DNA of 46,307 nt, taken from NCBI GenBank assembly GCA_021298085.1, contig JAJTDE010000030.1, positions 1 through 46,307 on the forward strand, in the 5' to 3' direction. Shown here piece by piece: positions 16,933 to 26,882 of the stretch. A model generated the notes under the pieces. That model was given only the letters and a program-made list of their open reading frames with translations, was not told where the DNA came from and made no database searches. This DNA comes from Rubrivivax sp. (GTDB lineage: Bacteria; Pseudomonadota; Gammaproteobacteria; Burkholderiales; Burkholderiaceae_C). Both the position numbers and the translations under genes were made by a program. Within the stretch, counting starts at the first letter, position 1, and every line of letters starts with the position of its first letter.

Positions 16933-17694
16933 TCAGAACCGGGCATCGCGCTTGTCGACAAAGGCCTGGCGCGTCTCGGCCGAATCCGGGCTCATGTAGG
17001 CCTGCAGGGTGAAGCCCTGCTCCCAGCGGTACTTGGCTTCCAGGTTGCCGTCTTCGATGCCGGTCAGGGCTTCCTTGGCGATGCGGATCATGGCCGGGCT
17101 CTTGGCGGCGATCTTGCCGGCGATCGCCAGCGCCGTGTCGCGAAGCTCAGCCCGGGGCACCACCCGTTCCACGGCGCCCAGACGCCATGCCTCGGTTGCG
17201 CCCACCATCTCGCCGGTGAAAAACAGGTACCGCGTCTTCTGGACACCAAACATGCGCTGCAGGTGGGCCGCACCGCCCATGGCGCCCCGGTCCACCTCGG
17301 GCAGCCCGAAGCTGGCATCGTCGGCGGCGATCACGATGTCGGCAGCGCCGCAGATGCCGATGCCGCCGCCCAGCACAAAACCGTGGACGGCCGCAATCAC
17401 CGGGACCTTGTTCAGGTGGACCGCCCGGAAGGTGGCGAAGTTGCCGGCGTTGACACTCACGATCAGGCTCTGATCGGCATTGAGCTCCTTGATGTCCACA
17501 CCGGCGCAGAAGCCACGTCCCTCGGCTCGGATGACGATGACCCGCACCTCGTGACGCTCGCCCAGTGCGTGGATCTCGGCGGCCAGCGCGTGCCAGCCGG
17601 CCGCATTGAGCGCGTTGACGGGTGGCCGGTTGAGCACCACCTCGGCCACGCCGTTGGGGTGCTGCTGCGTGGTGAACTGCGGGTCGGTGCTCAT
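16933..17694 (-). CDS. echA20: EchA20-like crotonase, ring D opening hydrolase
   Basis: Crotonase-fold protein of 253 residues that tracks the remembered M. tuberculosis EchA20 (ScdY in C. testosteroni). Shared stretches include RAEGRGFCAGVDIKEL, FATFRAVHLNKVPVIAAVHGF, the oxyanion GGGIGICG and FGLPEVDRGAMGGAAHL. The first Glu of true enoyl-CoA hydratases is Gly here, while the second (in LPEV) is kept, which fits a hydrolytic role. EchA20 opens the last cyclopentanone ring of the HIP-derived CoA thioester before IpdAB acts. ATG 17694 overlaps the ipdC stop (ATGA), and ipdC, ech, ipdB and ipdA lie directly upstream. Confidence 0.92.
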   Translation of the reverse strand: MSTDPQFTTQQHPNGVAEVVLNRPPVNALNAAGWHALAAEIHALGERHEVRVIVIRAEGRGFCAGVDIKELNADQSLIVSVNAGNFATFRAVHLNKVPVIAAVHGFVLGGGIGICGAADIVIAADDASFGLPEVDRGAMGGAAHLQRMFGVQKTRYLFFTGEMVGATEAWRLGAVERVVPRAELRDTALAIAGKIAAKSPAMIRIAKEALTGIEDGNLEAKYRWEQGFTLQAYMSPDSAETRQAFVDKRDARF

Positions 17695-18827
17695 GCGGGA
17701 TTCCCCAAGCGGTGCAAGGCCTGCAGGCGCTGCTCAGCACCCGCCACGATGCCCCCGATGACCTCGCTGCACGACTGCAGCTGCCCGATCACGGCGGCCA
17801 CCTGGCCTGACGACATCACGCCTTCTGATGGCCGGCCTTCCACCATGGAGCGCTCCAGCAGCACGGGGGCATTGGCGGCCATCACCGTCTGCGCCACGCT
17901 GGCCGGGTCTTCACGCAGTGCCTTGAGCAGCACCGCGCCCGCATGGCCCAGCGTCATGCCGGTCTGTGCCTTCCACTGCAGCGCGCTGCCGATGGCGATG
18001 CGCAGGCGTTTCAGCCCCGAAGCCTTCTCCAGCATCTGCAGGTATTCGTTGTCCAGCATGCGCTGCGGCATGCCATCGACCAGGTGAGAAATGCGGATCT
18101 TCTCGGCATCCCGCGCCTTGACATAACGCTCCAACGTCGCTGCCGGCACGCCCGAATCGGTGGTCATCAGGAAACGCGTGCCCATGGCAATGCCCTGGGC
18201 ACCATAGGCCAACGCCGCCACCAGGCCACGACCATCGTAGAAACCACCCGCAGCCACCACCGGTACCTGCACGGCATCCACCACCTGGGGCAGCAGCACG
18301 GTGGTGGGCACGCTGCCGGTGTGGCCACCACCCTCGCCGCCCTGGACCGTGATGACATTGGCGCCAAGCTCGATGGCTTTCTGGGCATGCTTCAAGGCGC
18401 CCACGGTCGGCATGCAGACGATGCCGGCCTCGCGCAGACGGCCGATCACCTTCTTGTCCGGCCCGCGCCCATAGCTGACGGCGCGGATGCGGTGCTTGAC
18501 CGCCAGGTCGAGCAGCTGCTGCGCGTTCGGCTGGAAGAAGTGGAAGTTCAAGCCAAAGGGACGGTCATCGGTGAGCTCGCGCACCTTGACGATGTCGGCC
18601 TCGATGCGATCAGCTGCGATGGTGGCGCCGGCCAGAAAGCCAAAGCCACCGGCCCGTGTGGTGGCGGCCACCAGCTGCGGACCCGCCACCCAGCCCATGG
18701 CGGTCTGCACAATGGGGTAGCGACAGCCCAGCAGGTCGCACAGCGGGGTGTGAAGCGGTGCAGGTGGCGCCGCAGGAGCGCCCGCCCGCGCATCGCCCGA
18801 CAGAAGGCCAGTGGGCTCAGCGTTCAT
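17691..18827 (-). CDS. ipdC: IpdC-like FMN-dependent reductase (nitronate monooxygenase fold)
   Basis: TIM-barrel flavoprotein of 378 residues in the nitronate monooxygenase (2-nitropropane dioxygenase) family. Family segments include the N-terminal YPIVQTAMGWVAGPQLVAAT, VITVQGGEGGGHTG in the phosphate-binding region and GGFYDGRGLVAALAYGAQGI. In steroid degraders the family member next to ipdAB is IpdC, needed for modifying ring C before it is cleaved. The N-terminus carries about 25 Ala/Pro-rich residues before the barrel. ATG 18827 lies inside the end of the preceding crotonase gene (overlap 18817-18827). Confidence 0.88.
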   Translation of the reverse strand: MNAEPTGLLSGDARAGAPAAPPAPLHTPLCDLLGCRYPIVQTAMGWVAGPQLVAATTRAGGFGFLAGATIAADRIEADIVKVRELTDDRPFGLNFHFFQPNAQQLLDLAVKHRIRAVSYGRGPDKKVIGRLREAGIVCMPTVGALKHAQKAIELGANVITVQGGEGGGHTGSVPTTVLLPQVVDAVQVPVVAAGGFYDGRGLVAALAYGAQGIAMGTRFLMTTDSGVPAATLERYVKARDAEKIRISHLVDGMPQRMLDNEYLQMLEKASGLKRLRIAIGSALQWKAQTGMTLGHAGAVLLKALREDPASVAQTVMAANAPVLLERSMVEGRPSEGVMSSGQVAAVIGQLQSCSEVIGGIVAGAEQRLQALHRLGNPA

Positions 18828-19719
18828 GGTCGCGCTTGTTCTCGGCCACCATGGACTTCGCGTCCTGCCCGCCCAGCGTGCCCGCGCCCAGCAGCTGGCT
18901 GTGCGTGTGGGCGAAGTGGTGGTAGCCAAAGGCCACATCCATGGTCGTGCGCAGACCCTGCAGTTCCTCCACCCGGTTGATCACGGTCTTGGTCAGCGCC
19001 AGACCCATGCGCGGCTGCTGCGCAATGCGCGCCGCCCATTCGTAGGTGCTGGCCTCCAGGTCGGCGCGCGGCACCACGCGGTTGACCATGCCCATCTGGT
19101 AGGCACGCTCGGCCGGCATGCGCTCACCCAGGAAGAGGAACTCCTTGGCGATGCGCGGGTTCAGCTCATGGGCATGCGCAAAGTACTCGACGCCCGGAAT
19201 GCCCATGCGCACAACCGGATCCTGGAAGTAGGCGTCGTCGCTGGCCACGATGAGGTCGCACACCCAGGCCAGCATCAGGCCTCCGGCAATGCAGGCGCCC
19301 TGGACCATGGCGATGGTCGGCTTGGGCAGGTCGTGCCAGCGCCGGCACATGCCCAGGTACACCTCCTGCTCACGCACGAAGTACTGTTCACCGCCAGGCT
19401 TGTTGGTGTGGTCCCACCACAGGGCTTGCCGCTCGAAGGGCTTGTTGATGTCGCGGCCCGGCGTGCCGATGTCGTGGCCTGCGCTGAAGTGCTTGCCTGC
19501 CCCCCGCAGCACAATCACCTTGACCGCATCGTCGTCGACCGCGCGCCGGAAGGCCGCGTCCAGCGCATAGGTCATCTGGGAGTTCTGCGCGTTGTTGAAC
19601 GCCGGCCGGTTCATCGTCACCGACGCGATGCCGTCCTGCACCGCGTACAGCACGGGTTCAGTCGTCTCGTAGACGGCCGTGTCCTGCCGCTGCACAAAGT
19701 TGTCGCCCGGATCGGCCAT
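18817..19719 (-). CDS. Crotonase-family protein lacking both hydratase glutamates
   Basis: Crotonase superfamily protein of 300 residues, long for an enoyl-CoA hydratase because of a 35-residue insertion after the first CoA-binding segment (HFSAGHDIGTPGRDINKP...). The oxyanion region is GACIAGGLMLAWVCDLI. Aligned with rat mitochondrial hydratase, the two catalytic Glu (144 and 164) correspond to Met149 and Val169 here, so simple hydratase chemistry is unlikely; isomerase, hydrolase or C-C lyase activity is possible. It sits between ipdB and ipdC, so it probably works on ring C/D CoA esters. Stop-to-start overlap with ipdC is 11 bases and the gap to ipdB is two. Confidence 0.82.
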   Translation of the reverse strand: MADPGDNFVQRQDTAVYETTEPVLYAVQDGIASVTMNRPAFNNAQNSQMTYALDAAFRRAVDDDAVKVIVLRGAGKHFSAGHDIGTPGRDINKPFERQALWWDHTNKPGGEQYFVREQEVYLGMCRRWHDLPKPTIAMVQGACIAGGLMLAWVCDLIVASDDAYFQDPVVRMGIPGVEYFAHAHELNPRIAKEFLFLGERMPAERAYQMGMVNRVVPRADLEASTYEWAARIAQQPRMGLALTKTVINRVEELQGLRTTMDVAFGYHHFAHTHSQLLGAGTLGGQDAKSMVAENKRDHER

Positions 19720-19721
19720 GT

Positions 19722-20489
19722 TCAGGCTCCCAGCACGGTGGCGCGCAGGTTGTGGGGGTCCAGCCGTGCCAGCACGTCCCGCTGGACCGCAGTGGGCGCG
19801 GCGGTGACGGGCACCTGCGCCGGCGTGTCGATGGCAAAGCCGGTGGCCTGCTGCACCTGATCAGCGGTGACGCCCGGGTGCAGGCTGACCAGCCGCACCT
19901 GGTGGCCAGGCCCGTTGAAATCCATCACACACAGGTTGGTGACGATGAGTCGGATGTCGATGTCGTCCAGCTGCCAGCCGCGGGCCAGACGCGACGGGTT
20001 GTAGCCCGCCGAGCAGACCATGTCCACCTCACCCGGCACAAACACCTTGCTCGAGTGCTGCGGCACGAAGAAGGAGTTGGCATGGTTCATGGAGTTGCCG
20101 GGAAACCCGCGCGCGCCAAGCATCATGGACCGGGGCCGCTGGTAGTCGGTGCCGATCATCGAGATGTTGGCCTGGCCGAAGCGGTCGATCTGTGTCGGCC
20201 CCACCATCGCATGCCGCCGGCCGCCCCAGACGTTGTCGAAGATGCGTGCAAAGCCCATGTGGCTCTCGCGCTGGACCTCGAAGCCGCCGCGCGGGCCGAT
20301 GGGCACGGGTTCCCGCACGATCCAGGCCTCGGAATCGGTCATCATCAGGTCAGGGTTGACGGTGCTCATGCACAGCCCGGCGGCCAGGCGCGGCACGATG
20401 CCGATGCCTGTGGCCAGCACCTCCCTGTCGTCCTTCCAGGCGGCGGCAGCGGCGCAGATGATGAGATCGACCAACGTGGTGTCAGGCAT
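19722..20489 (-). CDS. ipdB: IpdB, beta subunit of ring C-opening CoA-transferase-fold hydrolase
   Basis: Class I CoA-transferase beta-type protein of 255 residues. Characteristic stretches are VDLIICAAAAAWKDDREVLATG, FGQANISMIGTDYQRPR, ARGFPGNSMNH and LHPGVTADQVQQATGF. With IpdA it forms the hydrolase that cleaves the last carbocycle (ring C) in the HIP pathway (ScdL1/L2 in C. testosteroni). The start at ATG 20489 (MPDTTLVDL) was preferred; the upstream extension encodes unrelated sequence and overlaps ipdA. The gene follows ipdA by 11 bases. Confidence 0.93.
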   Translation of the reverse strand: MPDTTLVDLIICAAAAAWKDDREVLATGIGIVPRLAAGLCMSTVNPDLMMTDSEAWIVREPVPIGPRGGFEVQRESHMGFARIFDNVWGGRRHAMVGPTQIDRFGQANISMIGTDYQRPRSMMLGARGFPGNSMNHANSFFVPQHSSKVFVPGEVDMVCSAGYNPSRLARGWQLDDIDIRLIVTNLCVMDFNGPGHQVRLVSLHPGVTADQVQQATGFAIDTPAQVPVTAAPTAVQRDVLARLDPHNLRATVLGA

Positions 20490-20500
20490 CACGACCCCGC

Positions 20501-21379
20501 TCAGAAGACCGGCAGCGGCAGACGCCGGATGGCCGTCTGGCCACCCACACGCTCGAGGTACTCGGCCTCGGTGCACGCCACATAACGTTCGACATAATGC
20601 TGCCAGCCGTCAGGCTCCCGGGCACTCGCGGCATAGGCCTTGAAGTGCGCGACATCGAAGCCGTAGAGCGGCGCACAGGCGCTCGGGTGCGCGCCACAGG
20701 GCAGGTGCACCACGCCGGTGGTCTGGGCGCGCTCCCAGGGCACAAAACGCGCCTCGTCGCCCTGCGAGAAGTGGCTGCTGTCCACCAGTTCATCACAGCT
20801 GACGAAGGTCCTGGCGGCGGCGCGGGCAAAGAGGTCATCCATGTACAGGTCCGGGCCCTTGACCTGGCAGACACCCCGCACATCCGCCCGGTCCACGTGC
20901 AGCAGCGCCGCATCCAGCGGCAGCGCCGGCATCGCCAGCCACTGACGCTGGTCATAGGGCGAATCCACCAGCTGGAGCTGCGGGCTGTGCCGCAGCACAT
21001 CGGTCCCCAGGCCGACCCGGGTGGGGATGAAGGGAACCCGCATGGCGGCCGCCTTCAGGCCCAGCATGAACAGCCCTTCGTCCAGCTCCATCACCTCGAT
21101 GGCCCCGCGTTGGCGTGCCAGGCGGAAGTAGGGTTCCAGCGGGATGAAGTCCAGCGAGACAAAGGCAAAGACCAGCTTCCTGACCTTGCCGGCGGCGCAG
21201 AGCATGCCGACGTCCGCCCCGCCGTACGACACCAGGGTCAGGTCCTTCAAGGGGCTGCGCAGGATTTCGCGCACCAGGGCCATGGGCTTGCGTCGAGGAC
21301 CCCACCCGCCGATGCCCAGCGTCATCCCATCGTGCAGACCCGCCACCACCTCGGCGGCACTCATTTGCTTGTCGCCCAT
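20501..21379 (-). CDS. ipdA: IpdA, alpha subunit of ring C-opening CoA-transferase-fold hydrolase
   Basis: Class I CoA-transferase alpha-type protein of 292 residues, close to remembered M. tuberculosis IpdA: LHDGMTLGIGGWGPRRKPMA, LTLVSYGGADVGMLCAAGKV, FVSLD and GLKAAAMRVPFIPTRVGLG. An acidic cluster (Glu95, Glu98, Asp100, Glu101 in AIEVMELDEGLF) lies where the essential IpdA glutamate (Glu105 in M. tuberculosis) should fall; which residue is equivalent is inferred. With IpdB it opens ring C hydrolytically. It starts six bases after hsaC, so ring A cleavage and ring C opening share one transcript. Confidence 0.93.
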   Translation of the reverse strand: MGDKQMSAAEVVAGLHDGMTLGIGGWGPRRKPMALVREILRSPLKDLTLVSYGGADVGMLCAAGKVRKLVFAFVSLDFIPLEPYFRLARQRGAIEVMELDEGLFMLGLKAAAMRVPFIPTRVGLGTDVLRHSPQLQLVDSPYDQRQWLAMPALPLDAALLHVDRADVRGVCQVKGPDLYMDDLFARAAARTFVSCDELVDSSHFSQGDEARFVPWERAQTTGVVHLPCGAHPSACAPLYGFDVAHFKAYAASAREPDGWQHYVERYVACTEAEYLERVGGQTAIRRLPLPVF

Positions 21380-21385
21380 GTCGGT

Positions 21386-22300
21386 TCAGCCCTTGGGCTC
21401 CAGCAACACTTTCTGCGACACGCTGAAGTCGTGCCCCCACAGGCTCACCCGCGTGAACTCATGCACCAGGTGTTCGCGCCAATCCACCACCGCGCCCCCG
21501 CACCCGTACTCCACGTCGAAGTTGGAGGGGCTGCGCATGTAGAAGGAAATCATCCGGTCATTGGTGTGCTGCCCCAGGGTGGCCGTCTGCACCACACCGT
21601 GGGAGAGCATGCGGTCCAGCGCGCGGCCCACCTCGGGCACGTCGTCCACCTCGACCATCACGTGCACGCAGCCCGATTCGACGGGAAAGCCGGCCAGCGC
21701 CAGGCTGTGGTGACGGCCGTTGCCGCAGTGGAAGAAGTGGATGGGCAGCACCACACCGTCGGTGCCCGGCGGCCTGAAGTTGAAGAGGTCGGACAGACCG
21801 AATCCCATCACGTTCTGCACGAAGGAGGCCGTCTCTGCAAAGGCCGGTGCGGGCAGCACGGTGTGGCCCATGCCGATGTCGCCGGTGACAAAGCGCGGCA
21901 CACCCACCGGCGAGGCAAATCGGGAGAAGTCGGACTGGAAACCCCAGACCACCTCGTGGCGATTGCCCGACGGGTCGGTGAAGTGCACCAGCTGCTGCAC
22001 ACAGCGCTGGGCGCACAGGGCGGCATCGCCCAGGCGGTGCGCCACGTCGTGCTGTTCCAGCACGGCCAGCGCCGACTGGAAGGCCTCGGGGCCCTGCACC
22101 TCCCACCCGGAGGCCACGTAGGCATCCCGCGCACCGGGTTCCACCGCGATGCGGAACTGCCGCTCGTCCATCTTCAGGCGCAAGCCCTCGGCAGGGCTGT
22201 CCTGAACCATCATGCCCAGCACGTCCTGCCCATAGCGGCGCCATGCCGGCAGATCGGTGCTCTCGGCCACCACATAGGCCAGTCCCCGGATGTCCATCAT
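21386..22300 (-). CDS. hsaC: HsaC/TesB extradiol dioxygenase, ring A meta-cleavage
   Basis: Type I (vicinal oxygen chelate) extradiol dioxygenase of 304 residues with two repeated domains. Iron ligands are visible: His146 (GMGHTVL), His197 or His198 (NGRHHSLAL) and Glu264 (FDVEYG), the spacing of BphC-type enzymes. In steroid catabolism HsaC (TesB in C. testosteroni) cleaves the catecholic ring A of 3,4-DHSA to 4,9-DSHA. It is the first gene of the 16-gene minus-strand operon that continues with ipdA. The regulatory element at 22375-22395 lies 75 bases upstream. Two adjacent ATGs (22300 and 22297) are possible starts. Confidence 0.92.
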   Translation of the reverse strand: MMDIRGLAYVVAESTDLPAWRRYGQDVLGMMVQDSPAEGLRLKMDERQFRIAVEPGARDAYVASGWEVQGPEAFQSALAVLEQHDVAHRLGDAALCAQRCVQQLVHFTDPSGNRHEVVWGFQSDFSRFASPVGVPRFVTGDIGMGHTVLPAPAFAETASFVQNVMGFGLSDLFNFRPPGTDGVVLPIHFFHCGNGRHHSLALAGFPVESGCVHVMVEVDDVPEVGRALDRMLSHGVVQTATLGQHTNDRMISFYMRSPSNFDVEYGCGGAVVDWREHLVHEFTRVSLWGHDFSVSQKVLLEPKG

Positions 22301-22374
22301 CGTGTGCGTGCTCCTGTGGCGCGGCGGCAGCCCACCGACCCTGCCGCCATGGTGGCCGCGCTGGACGGCAGGGG

Positions 22375-22395
22375 CATCGTCCTAAGGGACTAATG
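22375..22395 (-). promoter_or_regulatory. TAGTCC element (site A) upstream of hsaC operon
   Basis: Read in the direction of hsaC transcription the site is CATTAGTCCCTTAGGACGAT plus G. It contains the inverted halves GTCC and GGAC around four bases. It lies 75 bases upstream of the hsaC start, almost the same distance as site B from hsaA (79). It is one of four copies of TAGTCC-N4-GRRCGAT in the window, all upstream of steroid transcription units. Confidence 0.7.
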
Positions 22396-22406
22396 CCGGC
22401 GCGGCC

Positions 22407-23467
22407 TCAGGCCTCGGGGTAGTCGCAATAGCCCTGGGGGCCCGCCGTGTACAGCGTCTTGCGGTCGAAGCGGGCGAGTGGAAGGCCGTCGCGCAGTCGC
22501 CGAGGCAGGTCAGGGTTGGCGATGAAGTGCCGCGCAAAGGACACGGCCTGGCCGAGCCCCATGGCAACCGCCTGGCCAGCCTTCTCCGCGTCAAAGCCAT
22601 CGTTGAGGATGAGCCTGTGGCGAAAGTGGCGACCTGCCAGTGCAAAGGCATCGATGTCGGGGACTGGCGACCGCATCACGTGCAGGTAGGCCAGATCGAG
22701 CGCGGATGCCTGGTGCATGAGCTCGGCATGCGTGGCGGCCGAGTTGTCGTCAGCGGTGTCGTTGTAGGTGTTGCCGGGGTTCAGCCGCAGGCCGACGCGG
22801 CCGGATCCGATGGCCGCGGCCATCTCGCGCAGGCACTCGACGGCAAAGCGCGCGCGCGCGCTGGCGGGGCCGCCATACTCATCGGTGCGCTGGTTGGTGC
22901 CCGAGCACAGGAACTGCATGGCGAGGTAGCCACTTGTGCCATGCAGCTCGACACCGTCGAAGCCAGCCTCGCGCGCGCGGATGGCGGCCTGTCGATGCTC
23001 CTGAACCACCGCCCGGACCTGTTCCGTGCTCAGCGCCTGCGGCTCGTCGTAGGGCTGCAGGCCGGCACTGTCGGTGAAGACCTCTCCCGACGCCCGGATC
23101 GCCGATGGCGCCACCGAGGGCACGCCCGCTGGCTTGATGCAGCGGCTGCCGATGCGCCCGCCGTGCATCAGCTGCAGCACGATGACGCCGCCGCGGGCAT
23201 GCACGGCATCGGTCACGCGGCGCCATCCCTGCACCTGTGCCGGGGTCTCGATGAGCGGCTGCCGGCAATAGGCCTGGCCCGTGACACTGGGCGACGTGCC
23301 TTCGGCCACGATCAGGCCCGCGCCGGCACGCTGGGCATAGTAGTCGGCCATGATGGCTGTGGGAACACCATCCGGCTGAGCCCGGTTGCGGGTCATCGGG
23401 GCCATCACGATGCGGTTGCGCAGCGGCAGCTCGCCCAGGCGCAGCGGTTCGAACAGCGAGGACAGCA

Positions 23468-23468
<1 letters not shown>
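22407..23468 (-). CDS. Old Yellow Enzyme family ene-reductase
   Basis: FMN-dependent TIM-barrel oxidoreductase of 353 residues. OYE signatures include LFEPLRLGELPLRNRIVMAPMTR, the APSAI segment, HGTSGYLAMQFL and NQRTDEYGG. In OYE1 two active-site residues are His191 and Asn194; here the His is kept (H of HGTS) and the second is Ser, an uncommon replacement. It could reduce a conjugated C=C in a 3-oxo steroid or a downstream enoyl intermediate. ATG 23468 shares one base with the fadD3 stop (TGATG). It is the last gene of the hsaA operon; site A lies just beyond its stop codon. Confidence 0.87.
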
Positions 23469-25068
<1,600 letters not shown>

Positions 25069-25072
<4 letters not shown>

Positions 25073-26127
25073 TCGGCAAACCTCACACGCACCTGTGCCG
25101 TGACAGGAACCGCCTGGCAGGCGAGGGTCCAGCCACGGGCCAGGTCCTTGTCGTCCAGCGATTCGTTGGCCATCAGCTGCACCTGTCCTTCCACCACCTG
25201 GCACATGCACGACGCGCACAGACCCGCTCGGCACGAGTGCGGAAGTTCAATGCCGTGCCGCAGGGCAACTTCCAGGACGGTCTCGCGCCCTGTGCAGCGG
25301 ATCCGGTGCACCTGGCCCTGGTGGGCGATCTCGACGTCGGCATGGGCCGGCAAGCCCGGTGCGGGCGCTCCTGGCGGCGCCGCCGGTGACGGCTCTGCGG
25401 CCACGGGGTCTTCCTCGGGCAGCGAGACAAAGCGCTCGATGTGGATGTCGTCCGGCGCCATGCCCACGGACTGAAGCGCCGCAACGCCCGCGTCCATGAA
25501 CGCAGCCGGCCCGCAGACAAAGGCCTGGGCACCGCGCATCGGCCGAACCAGTTCGGCCAGCTGAAGCGAGGACGGCACCCCCTGCACCGAGTCCAGCCAA
25601 TGCACCACCGTCAGGCGCGAGGGGTGGGCCGTGGACAGTGAGCGCAGTTCGTCGCGGAAGATGACCGAGCGCTCGTCGCGGTTTGCATAGACCAGCAGGA
25701 TGCGCCCCGCGGCCGCCGCGAGCACCGACCGCAGGATGGAGAACACCGGCGTGATGCCACTGCCGCCGGCCAGCAGCAGGAAGTCTCCGTCCAGGCGGCG
25801 CGGTGTGAACACGCCGGCTGGCGGCAAGACCTCCAGGCTGTCACCGGCACGAAGGTGGTCGCAGAGCCAGTTGGAACCTCTGCCGGCCGTCACCCGCTTG
25901 ACCGTGACCCGCAGGCCCTCGTCCAGCGCCGGTGCACTGGACATCGAGTAGCAGCGCGGCAGGTGACGGCCCGCCACTGGCAGCCGCAGGGTCAGGAACT
26001 GCCCTGGCCGGTAGCGGAAGCGTTCGGCCAGCGATGGCGGCACGTCCAGGACGATGGACTTGCTGTCGTGTGTCTCGACGCGCACCTCGCGCACGACCAG
26101 GCGGTGATGGCGCGTGGTCTGGCTCAC
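25069..26127 (-). CDS. kshB: KshB, reductase of 3-ketosteroid 9alpha-hydroxylase
   Basis: Class IA oxygenase reductase of 352 residues: an FAD/NAD ferredoxin-reductase module (about 1-235; RCYSMSSAP for [14 protein letters not shown] for NAD) followed by a Pro/Ala linker and a C-terminal plant-type [2Fe-2S] domain. The cluster Cys are 299, 304, 307 and 337 (Cx4Cx2Cx29C). It passes electrons to KshA, the Rieske oxygenase that hydroxylates C9; no KshA gene is present here. The start is GTG 26127, overlapping the HSD stop (GTGA). General phenylacetyl-CoA or Hca-type reductases share this architecture, so the KshB role rests on context. Confidence 0.88.
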
Positions 26128-26882
26128 AGGCCCATGCCCAGAATGGCGTTGTCGACCTGGATCTCCGCGCCGCTCACATGCACCGCGTCGTCAGAGGCCA
26201 GGAAGAGGATGACGCTGGCGACCTTGTCGGGTGTGCAGGCCCGGCCGCCACGGTTGGACGTCGGGTCGAACAGCAGGAATTGGGGGTCCACCCCCGGTGC
26301 CGATGCCGCCATCATCGGCGTGTAGATCCCATCCGGATGGACCGAGTTGACGCGGATCGGGTAGCCGCGCTTGCGGCAGTGCAGCGCCGCGGCCCGCGTG
26401 AGCGCGGCCACCGCCGCCTTGGTGGCACCGTAGCCCGCGTAGCCCTCGACCGGCATCCACGACGACACCGAGGCCATGTTGACGATGGCGCCGCCGCGCG
26501 ACTTCATCGCCCTCACACCTTGCTGGCAACCCAGGAATACCGACTCCGCATTGACGTGCAGCAGGCGTCGGAAGTCCTCGATGCGCCCGTCCTCGATGTT
26601 GCCCGGCACCAGGATGGCGGCGTTGTTGACCAGGATGTCGAGTGACCCCCAGCGCGCCTGCACCGCGGCCATGACCCGCAGCCAGTCGGCTTCCTCGGCC
26701 ACGTCCTGGCGCAGGAAAAATGCCTGACCCCCGAGTTCATGCGCGAGCGCCTGGCCTGCGGCGTCATTCAGATCGGTGAAGGCCACCCGTGCACCCTCAG
26801 CCACGAAGCGCTGCACGCACTCCCGCCCCACCCCGCTGGCGCCGCCGGTGATGAGTGCCACCTTGTGGGGCAAGCGATCCAT
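26124..26882 (-). CDS. 3beta/17beta-hydroxysteroid dehydrogenase
   Basis: SDR of 252 residues, nearly the same length as the well-studied C. testosteroni 3beta/17beta-HSD and sharing long stretches with it: KVALITGGASGVG, EADWLRVMAAVQ, FRRLLHVNAESVFLGCQQG, NMASVSSW, AALHCRKRGYPIRVNS, HPDGIYTPMM and NAILGMGL at the C-terminus. Catalytic Ser138, Tyr151 and Lys155 have exactly the numbering of that enzyme. It oxidises 3beta- and 17beta-hydroxyls to ketones using NAD, preparing substrates for KstD. It is directly adjacent to the upstream flavoprotein gene (TGAATG) and overlaps kshB. Confidence 0.93.
   Translation of the reverse strand: MDRLPHKVALITGGASGVGRECVQRFVAEGARVAFTDLNDAAGQALAHELGGQAFFLRQDVAEEADWLRVMAAVQARWGSLDILVNNAAILVPGNIEDGRIEDFRRLLHVNAESVFLGCQQGVRAMKSRGGAIVNMASVSSWMPVEGYAGYGATKAAVAALTRAAALHCRKRGYPIRVNSVHPDGIYTPMMAASAPGVDPQFLLFDPTSNRGGRACTPDKVASVILFLASDDAVHVSGAEIQVDNAILGMGL

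Noticed and set aside
16210..18087. Long plus-strand open frame (625 codons) opposite the dehydrogenase, echA20 and ipdC genes
   Set aside because: It is antisense to well-supported genes and has no family motifs; such frames arise from GC-rich codon bias.
20597..22393. Long plus-strand open frame (598 codons) opposite ipdA and hsaC
   Set aside because: His/Gln/Arg-rich composition without domains, antisense to clear genes.
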